NCBI RefSeq assembly: GCF_007992095.1
Contig: NZ_BJZP01000006.1
Location: 162,147 to 226,146 of the forward strand
Direction of reading: 5' to 3'
From: Paenirhizobium naphthalenivorans
GTDB lineage: Bacteria > Pseudomonadota > Alphaproteobacteria > Rhizobiales > Rhizobiaceae
Length of the DNA: 64,000 nucleotides
Part shown: piece by piece, positions 7,923-15,892 of the stretch
Layout: every line of letters begins with the position of its first letter
Position numbering within the stretch: the stretch's first letter is position 1
Notes under the pieces: generated by a model
Databases searched by the model: none
Told to the model about the DNA's origin: nothing
The model's input: the letters and a program-made list of their open reading frames with translations, nothing else
Position numbers and translations under genes: made by a program

Positions 7923-9248
7923 TCAGGCGTGCGGCGGAAGCGGCGCGCCGGAAAGCCGCGCGGTAATATTGTCCCGTATCCTGTAGTAGCGCAGCGTCAT
8001 GGCCGGACCGAAACTCATGTAGAAGGGCGCGGCCGTCAGCGGTTCGAGTTTCAGGGCGAGTTCGCTTTCCGGTTTGTCCAATGCCCATTCCGACAGGATG
8101 GAGCCGAGCATGGAGCCGGTCGGAACGCCACGTCCGGAAAGACCCGTCAGCGCTACCACGCCGGCGGCAAGGGAGTAGAAGCGAGGCACGGTGCGGTACT
8201 GCATGTCGAGTTCGCCGAACCAGAAATAGTCCCAACGTAAATCGCCCTTGATCTGCGGATGCAGCCATTTCAGCCGGTCGCTCATGACCTGCCGGGTATA
8301 GGCCATGTCGCGGCCGCGCCGGCCCATGGGGAACATCGAGGCGACGATGCGGCCTTCGGCATTGTATTTGTAGACATAGATGTCCCCACGACCATCGTGG
8401 ATCGTGGTGTTTTTCGGCAGCACCGTCCGGCGCGTCTCCTCATCCAGTGGCTGGGTCGCCGCCACAAAGACCTTCTGGATCTTGAAGGTACGGTCGAGCT
8501 TCGGCCATCCGCCCACGGTATAGGCTCCAGTGGAGAAGATCACCTTGTCCGCGACCACTTCGCCCTTCTCGGTCTTCACCGACCAGCCGCCGGTCGCATT
8601 GCGGTCGCAGGCGATGACCGCCGAGCCGGTGTGAATGACGCCACCCTCCTGCATGACGGCGCGGGCAAGCCCGCGCGCATAACCGAGTGGATTGAGGTGC
8701 CCACCTTCCTCGTGCAGCCAGCCTCCGTGAAAGCGCGGACTGCCGGTGATGGCCTCCACCTCGTCCCGGTCGAGAACCCGGGTGTGGGCACCGATGGCAT
8801 TATAGCTTGCGGCCTTTTTCTTGATTTCGGCGAGCGCCCCTTTGTGGGGTGCACCCATGACATAGCCGTTCTGCACCCATTCGCAGTCGATCTGGTAGTC
8901 CCGGATCATGCTGGAAACGCGATCGTTTGCCCGCGTCTGGCGTTCGATCAGGCGCTCGGCCCAGGGCTCTCCCAGCATCGTGCGGAGTTCCGGCAGGCTG
9001 TAATGCGTGAATGTCGGCGTGCAGTGCCCGGCATTGCGGCCGGAGCCGCCGAAGCCGGCTTCCGCCCGCTCCAATAGCACGACTCTGACGCCGGACCGGG
9101 CTAGATCGAGGGCTGTCGTCAGACCGGTATAGCCGGCTCCGACGATGCAGATATCCACCTGCACCTTGCCTTCCAGCGGCTCTGTCTTCGGCGCCGCGGC
9201 GGCCGTCGCATACCACAGCGTCACGTCGAAGGGGGAAAACGTAACCAT
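7923..9248 (-). CDS. FAD-dependent oxidoreductase, DAO family (PuuB/gamma-glutamylputrescine oxidase-like)
   Basis: 441 residues, the usual length for PuuB-like secondary-amine oxidases. The N-terminus shows the Rossmann FAD motif VDICIVGAGYTGLTTALDLA (about 29-48) and the second strand VVLLERAEAGFGGSGRNAG, whose SGRNAG is typical of this group. The C-terminus carries the FAD-closing segment GLSGRGVPTGSMLG. Known members oxidise C-N bonds of amines, N-substituted amino acids or opines, releasing H2O2 or feeding quinones. It lies 9 bases downstream of the permease gene, so it should oxidise what the transporter imports. The exact substrate is open. Confidence 0.9.
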   Translation of the reverse strand: MVTFSPFDVTLWYATAAAAPKTEPLEGKVQVDICIVGAGYTGLTTALDLARSGVRVVLLERAEAGFGGSGRNAGHCTPTFTHYSLPELRTMLGEPWAERLIERQTRANDRVSSMIRDYQIDCEWVQNGYVMGAPHKGALAEIKKKAASYNAIGAHTRVLDRDEVEAITGSPRFHGGWLHEEGGHLNPLGYARGLARAVMQEGGVIHTGSAVIACDRNATGGWSVKTEKGEVVADKVIFSTGAYTVGGWPKLDRTFKIQKVFVAATQPLDEETRRTVLPKNTTIHDGRGDIYVYKYNAEGRIVASMFPMGRRGRDMAYTRQVMSDRLKWLHPQIKGDLRWDYFWFGELDMQYRTVPRFYSLAAGVVALTGLSGRGVPTGSMLGSILSEWALDKPESELALKLEPLTAAPFYMSFGPAMTLRYYRIRDNITARLSGAPLPPHA

Positions 9249-9257
9249 GGAGGCACC

Positions 9258-10148
9258 TCAGTTCAGGTCACTGCGGGCGTCGAGGGCGTCTCGCAGCCCG
9301 TCGCCGATGAAGTTGAAGCTGGTTACGGCAAGTGTGATCGCAATGCCGGGAACAATGGCGAGCCATGGGGCGCTGTCGAGATATTGCTGAGCGCCGTTCA
9401 GCATGTTGCCCCAGCTCGGCAGCGGCGGCTGGATGCCATAGCCGAGGAAACTGACATAGGCCTCGAGCAGGATGGCGCGAGCGACCGTCAGCGTCGCGGC
9501 GACGATGATCGGGCCGATGGCATTGGGCAGCAGCTCGCGGAACATGATCCAGGCATTGGACAGACCGAGCATGCGCGCGGCGAGCACGAAGTCACGCTCG
9601 CGCAACGATCGCACCTCGGCCTCCACGAGGCGGGCGATTTCCATCCAGCTGGTCACAGCGATGATGACCGTGATCATGAAGGGGCTCGGCTTGACGAATG
9701 CGGCGAGCGCCAGAAGCAGGAAGATGCTTGGGAAGGAGAGGAAGGCGTCGACCAGACGCATCAGTATGGCGCCGAGACGACCGCCGTAATATCCCGCGAT
9801 GATGCCGATCACCGTCCCGAGGGTGGTCGAAAGGACCATGGCAAAGAAACCGACCAGCAGCGAGATCCGTCCGGCATTGAAGAGCCTGGCGGCGAGATCG
9901 CGCCCGAGAGGGTCCGTTCCGAAGATATGATAACCCGTGAACGGCGGGGCGAAGCGCGCCCGCAGATCGATATAGAGTTCGTCATAGGGGAGGATATAGG
10001 GTCCCGCCACGCAGGCGATGATGAGCACCGCGAGCATCAGCAGGCCGACGACGGCCAGCCTGTGGCGGGCGAAACGACGAACGGTGCGGTTGTTCCACCA
10101 GCGGGAGCGCGGTGAAAGTTCCGTGGAGGGAAGTGTCGTAGCGGACAT
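9258..10148 (-). CDS. Peptide/opine ABC transporter permease (DppC-like)
   Basis: 296-residue inner-membrane permease of the peptide/opine/nickel (PepT) class. It shows the cytoplasmic N-terminal arm with RRFARHRLAVVGLLML, the OppC N-domain, and the EAA-type loop SLRERDFVLAARMLGLS. Start ATG 10148 has a perfect AGGAG site 7 bases upstream; the frame could extend to a TTG at 10187, but that would overlap the upstream gene by 29 bases and lacks such a site. It forms the channel with the DppB-like protein (10159-11109). Confidence 0.93.
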   Translation of the reverse strand: MSATTLPSTELSPRSRWWNNRTVRRFARHRLAVVGLLMLAVLIIACVAGPYILPYDELYIDLRARFAPPFTGYHIFGTDPLGRDLAARLFNAGRISLLVGFFAMVLSTTLGTVIGIIAGYYGGRLGAILMRLVDAFLSFPSIFLLLALAAFVKPSPFMITVIIAVTSWMEIARLVEAEVRSLRERDFVLAARMLGLSNAWIMFRELLPNAIGPIIVAATLTVARAILLEAYVSFLGYGIQPPLPSWGNMLNGAQQYLDSAPWLAIVPGIAITLAVTSFNFIGDGLRDALDARSDLN

Positions 10149-10158
10149 GGCGGGACTC

Positions 10159-11109
10159 CTATCCGAGGCGGATGCGCGGATCGACAATGGCGACCAGCAG
10201 GTCGGCGAGCAGGCTGCCGAACAGAACGAGGATGGCGGAAAACATCAGGAGCCCCATCACGACCGGATAGTCGTGGTAACCGAGGCTGTCGAGGAACAGG
10301 CGTCCCATACCGGGCCAGGTGAACACTGTCTCGGTCACGAGCGCACCGCCGAGGATGGTCGGCAATTGCAGGCCGGCAAGGGTGATCATCGGAAGCAGCG
10401 CGTTGCCAACCACGTGTTTCATCAGGACCCGGCGCGGCTTCAGCCCCTTGGCGCGGGCCGTCCGCACGAAGTCCTGATTGATGACATCCAGGGTGGCGGT
10501 CCGCATGTAGCGACTCCATACCGCGATGTTGACCAGCGCCAACACCAGGCTCGGCATGATAAGGTGGATGGCATAGTCATAAAACGAGCTGTCGCCGATC
10601 GTGTACATGTTGCCCGCGGGCAGCCATTTCAGCTTCAGTGCGAACACGTATATGGCGACCAGTCCGAACCAGAAGGTCGGGATGGAAAGGGCGATCATCG
10701 CGCCGACAGTCGCGGCATAATCGAAGATCGAATAGCGTTTCGTCGCTCCCTTTATACCGATCCATGTGCCAATCAGGATCGAGATCAGCGTCGAGGAAAC
10801 CATCAACAGCAGCGTGGCGAAGAGGTGTCCGGAGATGATTTCCAGAACCGGTCTCTGGTCACGGTAGGACTTTCCCCAATCGCCTTGCAGCAGTCGCCAC
10901 ATCCAGTCGAGATATTGGATGGGTATGGGCCGATCGAGGCCCATCTGGTGAGCGATGCGGTCGAGTGCCTCGCGGGTCATGCCGGGGGTCAGCGCATATT
11001 GCGACAACGGTCCGCCGGGTGCCAGGTTAAGGATGGCAAATCCGATGATCGAAACGAGCAGCAGCAGCACGAGGCTCTGCCACAGCCGGTGGAGAAGATA
11101 GGACAGCAT
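10159..11109 (-). CDS. Peptide/opine ABC transporter permease (DppB-like)
   Basis: 316-residue permease. The start MLSYLLHRLWQSLVLLLLV is the textbook first helix of DppB/OppB proteins. Further along are the periplasmic GMTREALDRIAHQMGLDRP segment and the EAA loop RTARAKGLKPRRVLMKH. ATG 11109 is preceded by CGGAG. It is separated from the binding-protein gene by a 110-base gap with a stem-loop (11183-11207), and from the DppC partner by 10 bases. Confidence 0.93.
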   Translation of the reverse strand: MLSYLLHRLWQSLVLLLLVSIIGFAILNLAPGGPLSQYALTPGMTREALDRIAHQMGLDRPIPIQYLDWMWRLLQGDWGKSYRDQRPVLEIISGHLFATLLLMVSSTLISILIGTWIGIKGATKRYSIFDYAATVGAMIALSIPTFWFGLVAIYVFALKLKWLPAGNMYTIGDSSFYDYAIHLIMPSLVLALVNIAVWSRYMRTATLDVINQDFVRTARAKGLKPRRVLMKHVVGNALLPMITLAGLQLPTILGGALVTETVFTWPGMGRLFLDSLGYHDYPVVMGLLMFSAILVLFGSLLADLLVAIVDPRIRLG

Positions 11110-11182
11110 GTTTGGGCTCCGGGTCACGCCGAGGGGGACACGTCAGGCCGGCCGCATGTCGCGTGGCCGGTCGAAGTTCCAT

Positions 11183-11207
11183 GGCCGGTGCCGACACGAC
11201 ACCGGCC
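11183..11207 (-). terminator. Intercistronic stem-loop 3' of the peptide/opine-binding-protein gene
   Basis: Perfect arms GGCCGGTG / CACCGGCC with a 9-base loop, 13 bases after the binding-protein stop and before the permease genes. No T-run follows in the leftward direction, so partial termination or 3'-end protection of the binding-protein message is more likely than full termination. Confidence 0.5.
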
Positions 11208-11219
11208 CGGTCTTCAGCC

Positions 11220-12884
11220 TCAGGCCCAGCGCCAGGTCGCGACGTTCCAGGTGTCGATGCGAACATTGACATTGGGGATGACGTTCTCGACACCCTGTTT
11301 GTGGCCGCGAACCGTCGCATACTGGAAGAGCGGCAGGAACGGCATGTCCTTGCGCATGATCTCCTGGATCTTCAGGTAGACCGCCTTGCGCTCCTCGGGC
11401 ACGAAAATCTCGCCACCCTTGGTCAGGAGATTGTCCACTTCCTTGTTGGCATATTGCCAGGTGTTCTGGCCTGCGCCGCCCTTGGCAGGGCTCGAATTGG
11501 AGCGGAAGTAGTCGGACGTATCCGGATCCGATCCGGTGAGGAAGTCGAGACCGACGATGACCGTGTCGAATTTCGACAGCATCCAATAGTCGCCCCACAT
11601 TACCGCCGGGGGCAGGTTGGAGATGGTCATCTCGACGCCGATGTCCTTGAACGACTGCTGCATGTACTGCTGCACCTGTTCACGGATATGGTTGCCTGCT
11701 GTCGTGGAGCAGGTGAAGGAGAGCTTCACGCCGTCCTTGGCGCGGATGCCGTCGGCGCCGGCAGCCCAGCCTGCGTCATCAAGCAGCTTCTTGGCCTTCT
11801 CGATATCGTATTCGTGCTTCGGCAGGTCCGGATTGAAGTAGAAGGACTGCTGCGGCACGTAGCTTTCAGTCGGCGTGGGCAGGCCGTAATAAAGCGCGTC
11901 GATGATCGATTGCTTGTCGATGGCGTGATAAAGCGCCTCGCGGACAGCCGGATCCTTGAATTGCGGCCGCTCCATGTTGAAGGTGAAGGATTCGATCGTC
12001 GAGCCCGGCACGACGTTGACTGCCTTGCCTTCCAGCCCCTTCGCCTCGTCGTAGTGATCGGGCGTGATCCACTGCAGGCCGACGACGTCGATGTCGCCGG
12101 TCTTGAACTGGGTGTACATGACGTTGAGGTCGGGAATGTACTTGTAGATGAGTTTCTCGACATAGGGACCGTCGCCGAAATAGTCCGGGTTGGCATCGAG
12201 CAGGATATGATCGCCGGCGACGCGCTCGGACCACTTGAACGGACCGGTGCCGACCGGGGCGTTGTTAAAGGCGGCCATGTTCTTGTCAGCTTCCGCGCCG
12301 AGGATGTGCTTGGGGGTGATGAATGTCGAAGCGAGGATGGACGGATAGGGCGCGAAGGGCTTTTCCATGCGCCAGGTGATTTCGGTCGGTGAAACCACGG
12401 TCAGGTCGCGCACGAGTTCGTGCCCGGTCCTGCGCCAACTGCGGAAATCGGGATCGACCAGAAGCTCGATCGTGAACTTTACGTCTTCGGCCGTGAACGG
12501 CTTGCCGTCATGCCATTTGACGTCATCGCGCAGCTTCACTTTCCAGATCAGGCCGTCGGCGGAAATGCCGCCATTCTCGACCGTGGGAACTTCGGCGGCC
12601 AGCGCCGCGACGAACTTGCCGGAGGGGTCGACGGAGAAGAGGGTGTCGAAAATGCTGAAGTGAATGCCCTCGTCCACCTCGATATGGGGCATGTGCGGGT
12701 TGAATACCGTCGGCTCCTGCGAGAAGCCGACCGTGAGTTGGCCCTTGATGGTCTTGGGCTGATCGGCCAGCGCCTTGCCCATGCCGGGCAGGCCGGAAAG
12801 AACAAGCCCGGAGGCGCCGAGCGCCATTAGGCCAAGCGCCTGCCGGCGTGTCGTTTTCATGAATGGGTTGTTTTGGTCAGACAT
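11220..12884 (-). CDS. ABC transporter substrate-binding protein, family 5 (peptide/opine type), Tat-exported
   Basis: 554-residue periplasmic binding protein (SBP_bac_5). The N-terminal signal contains TTRRQALGLMALGASGLVL, a twin-arginine-type motif followed by a hydrophobic stretch and an ALA-type cleavage site near residue 40. The mature domain shows the family hallmarks: LTVGFSQEPTVFNPHM at the start of domain I, WKVKLRDDVKWHDGKPFTA and DVKFTIELL. Start ATG 12884 has AAGGGGAA upstream; the open frame to 12929 is unlikely to be used. Such proteins bind peptides, opines, agropine-like conjugates or other amino compounds; the oxidase partners in the operon favour an N-substituted amino acid or opine. 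Confidence 0.93.
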   Translation of the reverse strand: MSDQNNPFMKTTRRQALGLMALGASGLVLSGLPGMGKALADQPKTIKGQLTVGFSQEPTVFNPHMPHIEVDEGIHFSIFDTLFSVDPSGKFVAALAAEVPTVENGGISADGLIWKVKLRDDVKWHDGKPFTAEDVKFTIELLVDPDFRSWRRTGHELVRDLTVVSPTEITWRMEKPFAPYPSILASTFITPKHILGAEADKNMAAFNNAPVGTGPFKWSERVAGDHILLDANPDYFGDGPYVEKLIYKYIPDLNVMYTQFKTGDIDVVGLQWITPDHYDEAKGLEGKAVNVVPGSTIESFTFNMERPQFKDPAVREALYHAIDKQSIIDALYYGLPTPTESYVPQQSFYFNPDLPKHEYDIEKAKKLLDDAGWAAGADGIRAKDGVKLSFTCSTTAGNHIREQVQQYMQQSFKDIGVEMTISNLPPAVMWGDYWMLSKFDTVIVGLDFLTGSDPDTSDYFRSNSSPAKGGAGQNTWQYANKEVDNLLTKGGEIFVPEERKAVYLKIQEIMRKDMPFLPLFQYATVRGHKQGVENVIPNVNVRIDTWNVATWRWA

Positions 12885-12964
12885 GTCAGTTCCCCTTGTT
12901 CTTGGATACGATGAAACGTCAGTTTGCATTTCTGCTCTGCCTCTTCGGGCAGTTTTCGCAGTGA

Positions 12965-13016
12965 GGCGGTGAACCCTTTTCCACCGCCTGTTCCGGCGCC
13001 GGCAGCATTTCTGCCG
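12965..13016 (-). terminator. Two tandem stem-loops between the flavoenzyme and binding-protein genes
   Basis: GGCGGTG (12965-12971) pairs with CACCGCC (12982-12988), and CGGCAG (13000-13005) pairs with CTGCCG (13011-13016). In transcription order they follow the DAO gene stop and precede the binding-protein gene within a 146-base gap. They could be an internal processing or attenuation point, possibly marking a second promoter for the transporter part. This is inference from structure only. Confidence 0.4.
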
Positions 13017-13030
13017 CCGGCGAAAACCTG

Positions 13031-14362
13031 TCAGAAGCCGCTGATCAGCTCGATCTTCGATCCATCCGTGAAGCGCTTGAAGCGGAAGTTCTCACGCTCG
13101 ACGAGCGGCGGGCGTCCGGCGACGATGTCGGCCATCAGTCGGCCGGCCGCGGGACCGATGCCGAAGCCGTGTCCGGAAAAGCCGGTTGCGACATGGAAGC
13201 CCGGAATGGCGTCGATCGCGTCGATCACCGGGATGGCATCCGGCGTAACGTCGATCATCCCGGCCCAGCGCTGCGCGATCTCGGCCTTGGCGAAGACAGG
13301 AAAGGCCTTCGTCAGCTTGGCGAGCGCGCTGTCAGTCATCGCCTTCGACGGGATCGGGTCGAGCACGCGATTGTATTCGAACGGGGAGGGCTCATCGAGC
13401 GTCCAGCGGCGCGGCATGCGGTATTCGTCATAGAACCGTCCGCCGAAACGGAAGCGCAGCGAACGCCATTCATGCCCCAGCGCCGGCAGGAATTTCGTCG
13501 CGTAACGGAAGGAGGCGGGCACGATGTCGACGATGTTCTGGAAGCCGTCGGCGATGGTGTAGCCGCCGTCCAGCCGCTTGCGGATGGCGAAGCCGTTCGA
13601 CCACAACGCCTCCTCCGGGCCGCCGTCCAGCGGTTTCGTGCGCAGCACCGAGTTCATCACCTTGAGCTGCGGGAGATCGAGGCCGTTGTTGCCGAGGAAG
13701 AGGCTGGACCATGCGCCGCCGGCCAGGACCACGGCCTTGCAGGCGATTTCTCCGCGTTCAGTCACGACGCCGGAAACCCGGCCCGCAGACAGCTGCAAAC
13801 CGCGTACCGCGCACTCGGTCAGGATATGGGCGCCCCTGTCGCGGGCGGCTTCCGCTATGGCCGGGGCGGCCCGCTGCGGCTCCGCGCGGCAATCGCCAGC
13901 GGTATAGAGAGCGCCGGCGATGTTCATGTTGGAGTCGGGATATTTCGCTTTGAACTCTGCCGCGCTCAGCATGCGGGATTCGATCTGGTAGCCCTCCAGA
14001 TTGCGGTTCCAGCGTTCGTGTTCATCGAACTGCTTTTCGTCGGCGCAGGTGAAGACGATGCCGGAGCGCTTGAAGCCGGTCTCACGGCCGGTCCTGCGGT
14101 TGAGATCGGCCCAGATACGCAGGGACTCGGCCATCAGCGGCACTTCGCGGGGATCGCGGCGGGAAATACGAACCCATCCCCAGTTGCGGCTCGACTGCTC
14201 CTGGCCGATGCCTCCCTTTTCGCACAAGGCGACGCGCAGGCCGCTGTCGACCAGTTCCAATGCGGTGGAGGTTCCGATGATCCCGCCGCCGATCACGACG
14301 ACGTCCACCTCTTTCGGCATTTCCACGTCGCCATGGACGGGAACGACATAAGGACCTGGCAT
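13031..14362 (-). CDS. FAD-dependent oxidoreductase, DAO family (second copy in operon)
   Basis: 443 residues. After a short leader, the FAD-binding motif VDVVVIGGGIIGTSTALELV (about 19-38) and the second strand RVALCEKGGIGQEQSSRNWG are clear; QSSRNWGWVR is typical of the DadA/SoxB-like branch. The C-terminal GFSGHGFGIGPAAGRLMAD is the conserved FAD/substrate-closing segment. It oxidises an amine or N-alkyl amino acid to an imine. It is distinct in sequence from the other DAO enzyme of the operon (7923-9248), so two different oxidation steps or two substrates are likely. One base separates it from the SDR gene upstream. Confidence 0.9.
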   Translation of the reverse strand: MPGPYVVPVHGDVEMPKEVDVVVIGGGIIGTSTALELVDSGLRVALCEKGGIGQEQSSRNWGWVRISRRDPREVPLMAESLRIWADLNRRTGRETGFKRSGIVFTCADEKQFDEHERWNRNLEGYQIESRMLSAAEFKAKYPDSNMNIAGALYTAGDCRAEPQRAAPAIAEAARDRGAHILTECAVRGLQLSAGRVSGVVTERGEIACKAVVLAGGAWSSLFLGNNGLDLPQLKVMNSVLRTKPLDGGPEEALWSNGFAIRKRLDGGYTIADGFQNIVDIVPASFRYATKFLPALGHEWRSLRFRFGGRFYDEYRMPRRWTLDEPSPFEYNRVLDPIPSKAMTDSALAKLTKAFPVFAKAEIAQRWAGMIDVTPDAIPVIDAIDAIPGFHVATGFSGHGFGIGPAAGRLMADIVAGRPPLVERENFRFKRFTDGSKIELISGF

Positions 14363-14363
14363 T

Positions 14364-15077
14364 TCAGAAGAACTCCTCGAGCTGGCAATTGATGGCGAAC
14401 TCGGCGACCGAGGCCTCGTTCGGAAGGGAAACGAGCAGGGCGATAATGCGGGCGAGATCGTCGGGCTGAGTCATCAGTTCGGCGGGACGATCGGTCAGCC
14501 CGGCCGCCATGTCAGTGGCAACGAAACCGGGGCAGACCGCAGTGGCACGCACGCCCTTGTCGAAACCGGCGTGGCGAATGGCGTGGGCGAGCGCCACAGC
14601 CGCGAATTTCGAGACGGAATAGCTGCCCGATCCGGGTGACTTGACCCGTTTGCCCGAAAGCGATGCGAGGACGATGACACGTCCTCGACCGCTCTTGCAG
14701 AGCAACTCCCAGGCGGCCTTCGCCAGGCGTCGTGGCGCCTTGACGTTGACCGCGAGCATCGCGTCGATGTCTTCGTCGTCGGCCTCGATCACCGTCTTGG
14801 GGATCATGATGCCGGCATTGGCGATGACGGCGTCCACCCGTCCGAAGCGCCGGACGGCATCTTGCACCCAGAGCGCTTCGGCCCCGGCGTCGTTGGCGTC
14901 GTATTCCGCAAGATGCACGTAATCCGCCCCCGCGCCGGCCCAGACCGGCATGATCGGTTTGCGCATCCCCAGCGACACGGCCCAGCCCTGCCGCAACAAT
15001 TCCGCAGCGACATGATCGCCGATACCTCTGCTTGCTCCGGAAATCAGCGCGACGCGCCGTTCGATTTTTCCTGTCAT
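14364..15077 (-). CDS. SDR family NAD(P)-dependent oxidoreductase
   Basis: 237-residue classical short-chain dehydrogenase. The cofactor motif ISGASRGIGDH is at about residues 13-23, the structural NAG motif at VIANAGIMIPK, and the catalytic YSVSK follows VIVLASLSGKRV (Ser-Tyr-Lys triad intact). The ATG overlaps the TGA of marR by four bases, so the two are translationally coupled. It probably oxidises or reduces a hydroxyl or carbonyl group on the compound handled by the operon. Confidence 0.9.
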   Translation of the reverse strand: MTGKIERRVALISGASRGIGDHVAAELLRQGWAVSLGMRKPIMPVWAGAGADYVHLAEYDANDAGAEALWVQDAVRRFGRVDAVIANAGIMIPKTVIEADDEDIDAMLAVNVKAPRRLAKAAWELLCKSGRGRVIVLASLSGKRVKSPGSGSYSVSKFAAVALAHAIRHAGFDKGVRATAVCPGFVATDMAAGLTDRPAELMTQPDDLARIIALLVSLPNEASVAEFAINCQLEEFF

Positions 15078-15562
15078 GCGTCGAGCCCCACTATTCGGCG
15101 ATATGCTCGCCGCAGGATGTCCATGAGTTGCTGCTGTTCATCTTCCGGAATGAAGTCGAAAAACTCGCGTGACTGCTTGGGCACGAGTTCGCGGATCTTC
15201 ACCGCCAGAGCCGCGCCGGCGTCGGTGATGTAAAGCTCCTGAGCGCGGCTGTCCTCGGGCGATGTCTCGCGTCGAAGGAGGTCATGGGCTTCCATCTGGT
15301 CGATGATGCGCCCCATCGCCGACCGGTCCTTCATCGTCAGGTGGGCGATGACCGAGGGCCTGATTCCGGGATGGCTGTCGACGAGAAGCAGCGCGGTGAT
15401 CTTTCCCGTGCCCTTGGCCACGTCGAGACCTTCAAGGTAATCGTCGAGATCCCGCGATACGGCCAGATTGACCGCCCGGATGTAGAAACTCAGTGTGTCC
15501 TTCAGGACGTCGAGATCGATTTCCTCGATGGTCGTTGGCGGTTTTGCAGGGGGCTTCGGCAT
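15074..15562 (-). CDS. MarR family transcriptional regulator
   Basis: 162 residues with a winged helix-turn-helix core: ITALLLVDSHPGIRPSVIA, then LTMKDRSAMGRIIDQMEAHD as the recognition helix region, and the wing LLRRETSPEDSRAQELYIT (about residues 55-115). It dimerises through its terminal helices. It is the first gene of the leftward operon ending at 7489. A split inverted repeat in its promoter region (15680-15715) and a perfect one in front of the ABC ATPase gene (17606-17632) share the element ATAGTGGA, so both units are probably under this repressor. The ligand is unknown, most likely the imported compound. Confidence 0.92.
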   Translation of the reverse strand: MPKPPAKPPTTIEEIDLDVLKDTLSFYIRAVNLAVSRDLDDYLEGLDVAKGTGKITALLLVDSHPGIRPSVIAHLTMKDRSAMGRIIDQMEAHDLLRRETSPEDSRAQELYITDAGAALAVKIRELVPKQSREFFDFIPEDEQQQLMDILRRAYRRIVGLDA

Positions 15563-15892
15563 TCTGTTCCTGTTCTTTCATGGACGCGGAAAGCCATTGG
15601 CAGTCCGCGCGGAGCGCGAGGCTGCCAGAGACGTTCGTCCGGCCATGTCGTGTGTCGCTGTCAGGGATATGAAAAGACAAATAGTGGATAAGTGCAACTA
15701 TATTATTCCACTATTAGGAATTTTTTTCTCTTTTCTGGAAATCCTTAAGCACAAAAAGACCACCCCGCCGGACCGTGTGCGATCCAGCCTGTTATTCTCT
15801 CGTATCTTTCGCTTTGCCGGGCGGACCGCGCTTATTCCCGAAGAACGTAAGCGGCACGCCTCAGGCGGGATACCTGCAGGGGGGCTCGCCCG
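15563..15892. other. 330-base intergenic region: promoter/operator zone of the marR operon
   Basis: The gap lies between the stop of the dual ATPase gene (15893) and the start of marR (15562). Its marR-proximal half is AT-rich around 15670-15760, unlike the neighbouring genes, and holds the inverted repeat at 15680-15715. No open frame with plausible protein content was found. Confidence 0.6.
15680..15715. promoter_or_regulatory. Inverted repeat upstream of marR (putative MarR operator)
   Basis: AATAGTGGA (15680-15688) and TCCACTATT (15707-15715) are perfect inverted arms separated by 18 bases, about 120 bases upstream of the marR ATG in an AT-rich stretch. The arms match those of the perfect palindrome at 17606-17632. 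The spacer contains TGCAACTAT. Confidence 0.6.

Noticed and set aside
7837..8268. Upstream extension of the cupin frame
   Set aside because: It lies inside the flavoenzyme gene; ATG 7836 has its own ribosome site and begins the cupin homology.
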